Assembly: GCF_003056355.1 (NCBI RefSeq) | Contig: NZ_PYVW01000007.1 | Coordinates: 115,124 to 179,123, forward strand | Reading direction: 5' to 3' | Origin: Devosia naphthalenivorans | GTDB lineage: Bacteria > Pseudomonadota > Alphaproteobacteria > Rhizobiales > Devosiaceae | DNA length: 64,000 bases | Shown: one piece after another, positions 26,432 through 33,882 of the stretch | How the letters are laid out: every line of letters begins with the position of its first letter | Numbering within the stretch: position 1 is the first letter of the stretch | Program-made: the position numbers and the translations under genes | Notes under the pieces: model-generated | Told to the model about the DNA's origin: nothing | The model's database searches: none | Seen by the model: the letters and a program-made list of their open reading frames with translations, nothing else

Positions 26432-27337
26432 ATGCGCAAGACGATCTCTTTCAGGGCTTCTCCCAAGCCCACTACTCCGGCCCCAGATCCAATAGCTGTT
26501 GAGATCGAGACACGCTCAGACCTCTCGAAGGATGATTTCCCGCTCTTCAAGAAGCTGATGACCGCTGAGGACCGCGCCGCGACAGATTATGAGGCTGCCG
26601 CGGTCGAGCTGATGAAATTAAGCGGTATGCAGCGAGTGCAAGAGATCTTCTCGGCCCAGCGTCCAGACATGGTAGATCACTCACTGCAAACGATTGTAGA
26701 GATCAAGTGCCGCATTGCGGACGGTCGCACACTGGAAGAGTGCCTTCAGAAGATAGAGCCATCGCTGATCGAAAAGCTTCAGGAGGGCACGTTTAACTTA
26801 GAGGAATTGCCGGAAGAAGAATGGCAGGCATTTCTGCGTGGGTTCGTTGGCTGTTATGAATACTACATCAATGGCGCCGACAAGCAAATAACGGCCCTAA
26901 AGGCAGCTGGCTTCCCGGAGTACTCTGGAGGTCTGCTCATTATAGAGAGCGGCATGCCGGGAGTGAACATGAGCAACATCGGCCACGGCATCGGCACGCT
27001 ACTCGGGTGGATGAGGAGCCAGGGCAAAGCTCCAAGTATCGACTACGTGCTTTACTACATTATGGATCGCAATATCGACACCCCGCACGGGCAGGTGCCC
27101 ACACTGGTGATTGCGATAGCTGAAGACGACCAGAGCATGGCGGTAGCCAACGCCGTGGGTGAAAAGCTTTCGATTATGCAAGGTCACGCGGTTCGCTGCT
27201 TTCAACCGGGCATCAAAGTCGTTTCACAAGCAGCGTCGTCTGAGACCCTGCCGGACGGTCGGGTTGTCGCTCTTCGTGGATATGTGCCCACGAATATTCG
27301 ATGGTCATTGGCTGCCGACACGGAGCCGAACGGCTGA
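26432..27337 (+). CDS. Hypothetical protein, cargo of the mobile element
   Basis: 301 residues that I do not recognise. No signal peptide and no clear membrane helix. The N-terminal half is charged and helical with acidic stretches (NLEELPEEEWQAFLRG). The C-terminal half looks alpha/beta with glycine-rich LIIESGMPGVNMSNIGHGIG, then DYVLYYIMDRNIDTPHG and VPTLVIAIAEDD. The start is set by GAGGG inside an inverted repeat. Base composition is lower in GC than the core genes around it, in line with transfer. The second cargo ORF follows after 135 bases on the same strand, so they may share a transcript. Confidence 0.7.
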   Translation: MRKTISFRASPKPTTPAPDPIAVEIETRSDLSKDDFPLFKKLMTAEDRAATDYEAAAVELMKLSGMQRVQEIFSAQRPDMVDHSLQTIVEIKCRIADGRTLEECLQKIEPSLIEKLQEGTFNLEELPEEEWQAFLRGFVGCYEYYINGADKQITALKAAGFPEYSGGLLIIESGMPGVNMSNIGHGIGTLLGWMRSQGKAPSIDYVLYYIMDRNIDTPHGQVPTLVIAIAEDDQSMAVANAVGEKLSIMQGHAVRCFQPGIKVVSQAASSETLPDGRVVALRGYVPTNIRWSLAADTEPNG

Positions 27338-27472
27338 CTATCAGCTCAACGCCATTCCTATCGCTCCAATCTGCTCGTTGAAGGTGAAATTGCCGTTGCC
27401 TTGAAAGCCAATCCACCCCAAGATTTTTTCGGGGGTGCGCTCACGCCAACTACATGAGCGCTTGGATTTTCC

Positions 27473-28669
27473 ATGCTTCGACTGAATTCGACCATTGAAG
27501 ATGCCAGCAAGGATTATGTGCTGGTTCAAGCCTGGAAAAAGGCATCGAACTACATCCGTTACCCGGGCGGAAGCCTGCTCGAGGGGATGCGTCTGGCCAA
27601 ACACTTCTATGAGAAAGGTGTCGGGACCGTCGTGCGTAGCGGTGATCTATGCGCCTCGGCATGCGCGCTCATGTTCATGATGGGCCGTGCAGTCGGGTCT
27701 GAAGTTTCCTTCATCAACCGGAAATTGCACGTTGAAGGTTTGCTTGGCTTTCATCGGCCAAGCCTTAGGTTGCCAATGGAGGACGAGTTCGGCGCAGGGG
27801 ACTTGGAAGCGACCTACGACATGGCGGTGACATCCGTCGTCGACTACATTGTACTCGCGAACAAGACGGCACCCTGGTCAAACCGCCCGATGGTCCACTC
27901 CGATTTGGTAGAGCGGATATTCGCAACCCCAGGTGACGACATGTTCTACATCGATACGGTCGAAAAGGCCGCTCGGTGGGATATCGAGTTAATGGGGGTG
28001 AGATACAGCCCCACAATGATCGATGAGGAGCACGCTTACTATGCGTGCGAGAACGCACTGCAATGGAAAGTGGCGCTGCATGATGAGCCCCTGGATTATG
28101 TGGGCTTGAACCTTTCCGGCCATTGGACTGCGGCTTATTCCTATCAGGTGCCGGCCCAACATGGGCAGCGCTTTAGCGTCACCAGCCGCAAGGCCGGCTA
28201 TGCTGCCGCAGGATGTCTCGTGGACTTCACTGATCAAGGCGTCCGGATCTGCGGCGAGGACGAGTACACCGGCATTAAAATTGGCAATGGAAGCTGTCCT
28301 CCCGATGCCAGCGAAGGCTTTGAATGGGTGGATTACCTCGCTCTTTGGCGTCCAGATACAAAGCTGCGTGACATCAACACAAGCTGGGTTTCGGCAACGA
28401 AGAATGGGACCTGCCAAGTGTACTCTGCGGCCGGGACCCTCACCGACAATGAGAGTTGTTTCGTGTCGGTGAACTTTGAGTATAGCGGCACACAGCCAAC
28501 AGCCGTGCAGACCTTTACATGGCCGAGCGGAAGCCGGACCCAGATACGCTCTTTTGGAATCAACTACCGCATCAACGATGATGCTGCTCAACGTAAGTAT
28601 CTTGAGGGGTATGCCGCTTGTTTCGACAACGCCCGCACGGGCAACCGGTTCTGCTTTAGCGGCGAATGA
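27473..28669 (+). CDS. ClpP-like (COG3904-type) protein, cargo of the mobile element
   Basis: 398 residues. The N-terminal domain carries PGGSLLEGMRLAKHFYEKG and SGDLCASACALMFMMGR, the paired motifs of periplasmic ClpP/crotonase-like proteins, where the Ser in the second motif is the likely nucleophile. The C-terminal half (about 205-398) is Cys- and Trp-rich with GTCQVYSAAGTLTDNESC and TGNRFCF, looking like a secreted beta domain. Such proteins normally have a signal peptide, but none is present here: the frame is closed by a stop at 27455, 18 bases before this ATG. A 5' truncation is likely. Function unknown. Confidence 0.65.
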   Translation: MLRLNSTIEDASKDYVLVQAWKKASNYIRYPGGSLLEGMRLAKHFYEKGVGTVVRSGDLCASACALMFMMGRAVGSEVSFINRKLHVEGLLGFHRPSLRLPMEDEFGAGDLEATYDMAVTSVVDYIVLANKTAPWSNRPMVHSDLVERIFATPGDDMFYIDTVEKAARWDIELMGVRYSPTMIDEEHAYYACENALQWKVALHDEPLDYVGLNLSGHWTAAYSYQVPAQHGQRFSVTSRKAGYAAAGCLVDFTDQGVRICGEDEYTGIKIGNGSCPPDASEGFEWVDYLALWRPDTKLRDINTSWVSATKNGTCQVYSAAGTLTDNESCFVSVNFEYSGTQPTAVQTFTWPSGSRTQIRSFGINYRINDDAAQRKYLEGYAACFDNARTGNRFCFSGE

Positions 28670-28700
28670 CTAATCCCCACCCCTAAGAGCTTGGAGAGCC

Positions 28701-28760
28701 AATCGAGCCGAAACAGAAATCGACCCAAGAATCTTTGGAATCGACCCACACACGATTTGG
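28701..28760 (-). repeat. Right subterminal repeat array of the mobile element
   Basis: Two adjacent copies of the subterminal unit in inverted orientation (28718-28738 and 28739-28760) plus a degraded third (28701-28716, AATCGAGCCGAAACAG). Fifteen bases (28717-28731) are an exact reverse complement of 26241-26255. Spacing of 21-22 bases is two helical turns. Confidence 0.7.
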
Positions 28761-28782
28761 CCCGACATTTTCTGAACCGAAA

Positions 28783-28859
<77 letters not shown>

Positions 28860-29070
28860 ATCCGTCACGCGGGGCATGCCCCGGCTGAACAGGGCGCAAC
28901 CTAGCCAAAGGTGGCGATCCGCGCAACGGGCTTGTGGCATGTTTTCGACGATTGCTTGGGCGGATGCGCGTGGCGAGAGGGCTCCGCCGGAACCCCGCCA
29001 CGCCGCTGCCATCAAGCCGCCGCTATTGGCCATTATCCGCCCATTAAGGTAAACGCATTAGGATGGCGTG
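28860..29070. other. Gap between tRNA-Arg and lytic transglycosylase
   Basis: No gene seen. A perfect 14-base palindrome, CGGGGCATGCCCCG, lies at 28870-28883, just upstream of the tRNA 5' end on its strand. The promoters of the tRNA and of the lipoprotein gene must be here, but I cannot place them with confidence. Confidence 0.5.
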
Positions 29071-29625
29071 ATGGCAAGCCCGATCAGTCCCCGCAAATCC
29101 CCCATCCTTTTGAGCAGCACGGCGGTGCTGGCCCTGCTGGTGGTTGGCTGCTCGACGGCTTCCCTCAAGCCCGCACCCGCGACGGCAGCCCTGGCCAGTT
29201 TTGCGCCCACGCCCGCCGGCCATGTGCCCGATGCGGCAGTCGTTCCAGCCGCGCCATCGGCCATGGGATATGCCAGCGGTTCGCTCGATCCGCTGATTGC
29301 CCATTATTCCCAGCAATATAGCGTTCCCGAAAGCCTGGTCCGCCGGGTCATCGTGCGCGAAAGCAATTACAATCCCGCGGCCCGCAACGGGCCCTATTAC
29401 GGGCTGATGCAGATTTCTCATGCCACCGCGAGCGGCATGGGCTATCGCGGCTCGCCTTCCGGCCTGCTCGATGCCGAAACCAATCTGCGCTATGCAGTGC
29501 GCTATCTGGCCGGCGCCTATGTCACGGCCAGGGGCAATCACGACCAAGCCGTACGCTTTTATGCCCGCGGCTTCTACTACGACGCCAAGCGCGCCGGTTT
29601 GTTGGAAGTCTCCGGTCTGCGGTAG
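29071..29625 (+). CDS. Lipoprotein lytic transglycosylase (SLT domain)
   Basis: 184-residue peptidoglycan-cleaving enzyme. The signal peptide has lipobox VVGC (Cys near residue 27), so it is anchored to a membrane facing the periplasm. After an Ala/Pro linker, the SLT domain starts near residue 70. VRRVIVRESNYNPAARNGP contains the catalytic Glu, and YYGLMQISHATASGMGY is the conserved GLMQ motif. ATG 29071 is preferred over GTG 29068. Stands alone; the downstream kinase is convergent. Confidence 0.92.
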   Translation: MASPISPRKSPILLSSTAVLALLVVGCSTASLKPAPATAALASFAPTPAGHVPDAAVVPAAPSAMGYASGSLDPLIAHYSQQYSVPESLVRRVIVRESNYNPAARNGPYYGLMQISHATASGMGYRGSPSGLLDAETNLRYAVRYLAGAYVTARGNHDQAVRFYARGFYYDAKRAGLLEVSGLR

Positions 29626-29751
29626 GCAACAAGCGGCTTTGTCGCACCATTCCGCCGCACCCACGATGTCACTCCGGGGTCCATCCCGAGATCGCGCCAC
29701 AGCCCGCAAGGGCGTTCGAGCGATCCAGGCTTAATCAGCGTCTCAAGATGG

Positions 29752-29772
29752 ATCCCGGCTCAAGGCCGGGAT
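29752..29772. repeat. REP-like palindrome, family A
   Basis: ATCCCGGC-N5-GCCGGGAT (loop TCAAG) in the gap between the convergent lytic transglycosylase and hybrid kinase genes. The same 21-base sequence with its CTCAAGATG flank recurs at 36865. Dispersed palindromes of this kind are common in alphaproteobacteria and can act as bidirectional terminators. Confidence 0.75.
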
Positions 29773-29840
29773 GACACTGCGGTTGCGTTAGCTTCAACGC
29801 ATGCTCACCAGAGCGGCACTCAACGCCGCCGCCCGCGCCC

Positions 29841-32204
29841 CTATCCCGCCACCGTCGAGCGGCTGAGCAGTTTGCTGATCTGGTTGGCCAACTCCGTCTG
29901 TTGATAGGGTTTGGCCAGGCGCGGCAGGTCGGTGGTGGTGCCGCTAGGCAGGTCGGCATAGCCGGTGGCCAGCAATATCGGTAAATCCGGGTGCAGTTCG
30001 CGAGCCTTGCTGGCCAGTTCCACGCCGGTCATGCCGGGCATGGCGTAATCGGTTACCAGCGCGTCGATCTGCTTGCCGCTGCGCAGGATTTCGAGGGCTT
30101 CCTTGCCGGAATAGGCTTCCAGCACGGTATGCCCAAGGTCTTCGATCATGTCGACGGTGCTCATGTTGATGAGCGCGTCGTCGTCGACGACGAGGATAAC
30201 CGAGGCTTGCGGTGCAGTGATGTTTTCGGGTTCCATGGTCTGGACCTCCGTTAGCGGCGCTGCGGATACGGGCAGCCAAAGCTCGGCTGTCGTACCTCGG
30301 CCCACCTCGCTTTTGAGCTGCAAGGCGCCGCCGAGCTGCACGGCCAAGCCGTGCACCATGGAGAGGCCCAGCCCCGTTCCCTTGCCCAATTCCTTAGTGG
30401 AGAAAAATGGCTCAATTGCGCTCTTGAGCGTCTGGGCATCCATGCCCATGCCGGTATCGGCCACGGTGAGGCACAGGAAGGCCCCGTTCAGCCCAAGCCC
30501 GCTTTGCGCGCCCTCCACCTGATGCAGTGACACGCTCAGCCGCCCGCCATCGGGCATGGCGTCGCGCGCGTTCACCGCCAGGTTCAGAATGGCCAGTTCA
30601 AGCTGGTTGGGGTCGACTTTGGCCGGCGGCAGATTGGGGGCGATATCGAGTTCGATGGAAATCAGCGGGCCGATGGAGCGCTCCATCAAGGCGCGCATGC
30701 CTTCCAGCAAGGCGCTGAGGTCGGTGGGTTCGGGCTTGAGATCCTGCCGCCGGGCAAAGGCCAGCAGGCGCGAGGTCAGCGAAGCGCCGCGTTGGGTGCC
30801 CTGCAGCGCGCCGTCGATGAAGCGCCGGATTTGCGGATCGTCGGGCAGGCGCTTGCGGAGCAGTTCCAGATTGCCCTGGATGGCGGCCAAAAGATTGTTG
30901 AAATCATGCGCCACCCCGCCCGTCAGCTGGCCGATGGTCTCCATCTTCTGGGCCTGGCGCAATTGCTCCTCGGCCCGGCGCCGCTCCGTCATTTCGCGGA
31001 AGAATGCCGCGCCCCCGACGATTTCGCCATCGCCACCGCGCAGCGGCGCATGCTGGCTTTCCAGCACCACATTGCCGCTATGGGCCGTGGTCAGCTCGAT
31101 TTCCTCGATGGGCCCGGATACCCCGGCCAACGCGTCCCGCAGACGCCGCTCGATGGTCTGGCCCTGCTCGTCCCCGATCACCCGGGCCAGCGGGCGGCCG
31201 AGCACGGCGGGTGCCGGCAGCCCGAAGATGCGCTCCATCACGGGGTTCCAGATGGTCACCCGCATATCGGCGTCATAGGCCACGATCCCGGCAGGCACGC
31301 TGGTCAGCAGCAGGCCGGAGAGGGCGCGCTCGCCACGCAGGGCCTGCTGGGTGCGTTCGCGTTCGGCCGCCACCGCCGCCAATAGCTTTTCGCGTTCGGC
31401 CTCGGCCGCCTTGCGCGGGGTGATGTCCGAGGCAACGCCCACCAGTGTCTGCGGCTTGCCGGTTGCATCCAGCAGCACACGCGCCCGCGCATCGATCCAG
31501 TGTTCGGCGCCATCGGGCCAATGCACCCGGAACTCCAGCACCAGATCGGCGCCGGTGCGGTTGACGTCATCGAACGCACGCTGCACCCGTTGCTGATCGA
31601 GCAGCGACACGCTTTCGATCAGGTCGGCAAAGACGAACTGATCGCCGGGCTGGCGGCCAAAGCAGGCCCGGAACTGGTCCGAACCGCTCAACACCTGCTC
31701 GGCGATATCGAGTTCCCAAGAACCCATGCGTCCGGCCAGCAAGGCGGTTTGCAGGCGCTGCTCGCCCTCGCGCACGTCTTCGAGGTAGCGCCGGGCTTGG
31801 TACTGGCGGCGGCGGCCACGCAGGGCGTTATCGACGACGTTCAATAGGGACGTGGGATGAAACGGCCGCTCGAGCACGATAACGTTGCCGAGCAGGCTCT
31901 GCATCCGGGTGATGACCGGGCTCGGCTCGGGTGAATTAGTGCGCTGGCTCAGGATAATGAACGGAAAGTCGGACCAGGGTGGCTGCTGCTCGATCCACTG
32001 GATCAGCGGACCCAGATCGGCATATTGCAGGGCCTCTGCGGTGATGACGGCCAAGCCCGCGCCCTCGCCGCTCAGGCTGGCGACGAGTTCGCCAAGACTG
32101 GCTACGATATCGGCCACCCGGCCCGCGCCACGCAAAAGCGATTCGGCCACGACACCGTCTCGCCCTCGTGGCGCCAGGATCAATGCACGTTCCGAGCTGA
32201 TCAA
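29841..32204 (-). CDS. Hybrid sensor histidine kinase with degenerate N-terminal receiver and C-terminal receiver
   Basis: 787 residues. Residues 1-135 resemble a receiver fold but the usual phospho-Asp site reads GLAVITAEA and the usual Lys is Arg (LERPFHP), so it is probably a pseudo-receiver. Two PAS domains follow (about 145-270 and 290-410). The kinase core has the H-box in GGVAHDFNNLLAAIQGN, N-box NLAVNARDAMPDGG, and G-boxes DTGMGMD and GKGTGLGLSMVHG. The C-terminal receiver has its Asp in LVTDYAMPGMTG. It starts inside the stop of the KaiC-like gene (4-base overlap), so the two proteins very likely act together. Cytoplasmic; no membrane segment. Confidence 0.92.
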   Translation of the reverse strand: MISSERALILAPRGRDGVVAESLLRGAGRVADIVASLGELVASLSGEGAGLAVITAEALQYADLGPLIQWIEQQPPWSDFPFIILSQRTNSPEPSPVITRMQSLLGNVIVLERPFHPTSLLNVVDNALRGRRRQYQARRYLEDVREGEQRLQTALLAGRMGSWELDIAEQVLSGSDQFRACFGRQPGDQFVFADLIESVSLLDQQRVQRAFDDVNRTGADLVLEFRVHWPDGAEHWIDARARVLLDATGKPQTLVGVASDITPRKAAEAEREKLLAAVAAERERTQQALRGERALSGLLLTSVPAGIVAYDADMRVTIWNPVMERIFGLPAPAVLGRPLARVIGDEQGQTIERRLRDALAGVSGPIEEIELTTAHSGNVVLESQHAPLRGGDGEIVGGAAFFREMTERRRAEEQLRQAQKMETIGQLTGGVAHDFNNLLAAIQGNLELLRKRLPDDPQIRRFIDGALQGTQRGASLTSRLLAFARRQDLKPEPTDLSALLEGMRALMERSIGPLISIELDIAPNLPPAKVDPNQLELAILNLAVNARDAMPDGGRLSVSLHQVEGAQSGLGLNGAFLCLTVADTGMGMDAQTLKSAIEPFFSTKELGKGTGLGLSMVHGLAVQLGGALQLKSEVGRGTTAELWLPVSAAPLTEVQTMEPENITAPQASVILVVDDDALINMSTVDMIEDLGHTVLEAYSGKEALEILRSGKQIDALVTDYAMPGMTGVELASKARELHPDLPILLATGYADLPSGTTTDLPRLAKPYQQTELANQISKLLSRSTVAG

Positions 32205-33733
32205 ACCGGCTCGCCTCCAGTGGAGACACTGGAGCGCGTTTCATCCTCGATGTCCAGCAATGGATTGTTATGTCCATTATAGGTGGGAACGCCGCGCAGG
32301 ACGCCGAGAAAGTCCGTCAATGGCTGGCCAATGGAAAGCCCGGCATTGCCGATGCGATATTCGCGGATGGTGTCCTCGTGGCTGCCCGAGCGTTTCTTGA
32401 TCACCGATATGGCGCGCCGCACGCGTCCTTCTGCCTCGAAATAGCGCAGCAGGATCACGCTGTCGGCTAGATAGGTGATGTCGACGGGCGATTTCATGTC
32501 TCCCACCAGCCCATGCTGGGCCACGGTTACGAAGGTCGTGGCACCTTGCCGGTTGAGATATTGCAGCAGTTCATGAACATGGAGCAGCAGCGATTGCTCT
32601 TCGGGCATCGAGGCCTGATAACCATTCAGGCTGTCGATTACCACGGTCTTGACCTGCGCCTCGTCTACCCGCGCGCGCACCATGTGGGCGAACTCGCCCG
32701 GGGAGAGTTCGGCCGCGTCCACCTGCTCGACCAGCAAATTGCCATCGTCGCGCATCTGTTCCAGGTCGATCCCCATCGCCTTGGCCCGCGTGAAGAGCAG
32801 CCCCAGTTCTTCATCGAACACGAACAGCGCGGCCTTTTCGCCGCGCTCGATGGCAGCGCGGGCGAAATGCAGGGTCAGCAGCGACTTGCCGGCGCCCGCT
32901 GGCCCCAGCACCAGAGTGCTTGAGCCGCGCGCCACACCCCCGCCGAGCAAATCATCGAGTTCGGCGATATTGCTGGTCAACGGGATACGCTCGTATTTGG
33001 TGCGATGCTCGGACGCAACAAGCCGGGGGAACACATCGACGCCGCCCGCCTTGATGGCAAAGTCGTGGAAGCCACCGCGATAGGCCTGCCCCCGATATTT
33101 GATGACGCGCAGCCGGCGACGCTCGGCGCCGTAAAGCGGGGCCAATTCATCGAGCCGGATCACGCCATGGGCGACCGAATGGACCGTCTTGTCATTGGCC
33201 TCGCTGGTCAGATCGTCGAGCATCAGCACCGTCGCCCCGTTACGGGCGAAGTAATGCTTGAGCAGCAGGATTTGCCGGCGATAACGCAGCGAGCTTTGCG
33301 CCAGCAGGCGTATTTCAGACAGGCTGTCGAGCACGATGCGATCGGGCTGGAGGCGCTCCACCGCCTCGAACATCGACCTGGTCGCTTCCCCCAGCTCAAG
33401 ATCGGATGAATAGAGCAGCGATTGCTGCTGCTCGCTGTCGAGCAGGCTGTCCGGCGGCGCCAGTTCGAACACGTCGAACTTGTCGTCAATTTCCCAGCCA
33501 TGGGAATGGGCCGTCAGGCGCAGCTCTGCCTCGGTTTCCGAGAGGGTGACATAAAGCCCCCGTTCGCCCGCCTTGAAGCCTTCCAGCAGAAACTGCAGCG
33601 CGATCGTCGTCTTGCCGGTGCCAGGGCTGCCCTCGAGCAGGTAGAGATGTCCACGGGCAAATCCACCCACAAGAATATCATCGAGACCCGGCACTCCGAG
33701 TCCCGCTTTGCTTTCCGCAGTAATGTCCGACAT
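32201..33733 (-). CDS. KaiC-like dual ATPase domain protein
   Basis: 510 residues with two RecA-like KaiC domains. The first Walker A is GSPGTGKTT near residue 35 and the second GPAGAGKS near residue 275. The inter-domain linker and the C-terminal end (AISVIKKRSGSHEDTIREY) match KaiC. At the place of the cyanobacterial phospho-pair Ser431-Thr432 the sequence is Thr-Tyr (DITYLADSV) by my alignment. No kaiA or kaiB is in the window. Coupled to a hybrid kinase, it belongs to the bacterial KaiC-like signalling group rather than a proven clock. Divergent from polA. Confidence 0.9.
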   Translation of the reverse strand: MSDITAESKAGLGVPGLDDILVGGFARGHLYLLEGSPGTGKTTIALQFLLEGFKAGERGLYVTLSETEAELRLTAHSHGWEIDDKFDVFELAPPDSLLDSEQQQSLLYSSDLELGEATRSMFEAVERLQPDRIVLDSLSEIRLLAQSSLRYRRQILLLKHYFARNGATVLMLDDLTSEANDKTVHSVAHGVIRLDELAPLYGAERRRLRVIKYRGQAYRGGFHDFAIKAGGVDVFPRLVASEHRTKYERIPLTSNIAELDDLLGGGVARGSSTLVLGPAGAGKSLLTLHFARAAIERGEKAALFVFDEELGLLFTRAKAMGIDLEQMRDDGNLLVEQVDAAELSPGEFAHMVRARVDEAQVKTVVIDSLNGYQASMPEEQSLLLHVHELLQYLNRQGATTFVTVAQHGLVGDMKSPVDITYLADSVILLRYFEAEGRVRRAISVIKKRSGSHEDTIREYRIGNAGLSIGQPLTDFLGVLRGVPTYNGHNNPLLDIEDETRSSVSTGGEPV

Positions 33734-33882
33734 GACGCCTTAACCGATTGTCCCTGCAGGAGCAGATTTGCCCCAATGGCCGCAAACGCGCGAACGCATT
33801 TGGCGGTTCCGCCCGCGGGGTCTTTTGGCGGCAGGCAATCTCCCCTAAAGTCCTGCGCGCTCGTTCAACGGAATCGCTGCTC

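Larger units (their letters stand above)
26181..28767. mobile_element. Transposase-less 2.6-kb mobile element with TGTCGG termini and cargo ORFs
   Basis: Ends are imperfect 26-base terminal inverted repeats (26181-26206 and 28742-28767), 22 of 26 identical, starting TGTCGG and ending GTGGGTCG. A 5-base direct repeat TTTTC flanks it (26176-26180 and 28768-28772). Both ends carry further inward copies of a 21-base unit ending TTGGGTCGATT, as in elements with multiple transposase-binding sites (IS21- or Tn7-like ends). No transposase is recognised inside; the contents are two cargo ORFs of visibly lower GC than the surroundings. It interrupts the 3' end of the serine recombinase gene beside tRNA-Arg. 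Confidence 0.75.
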
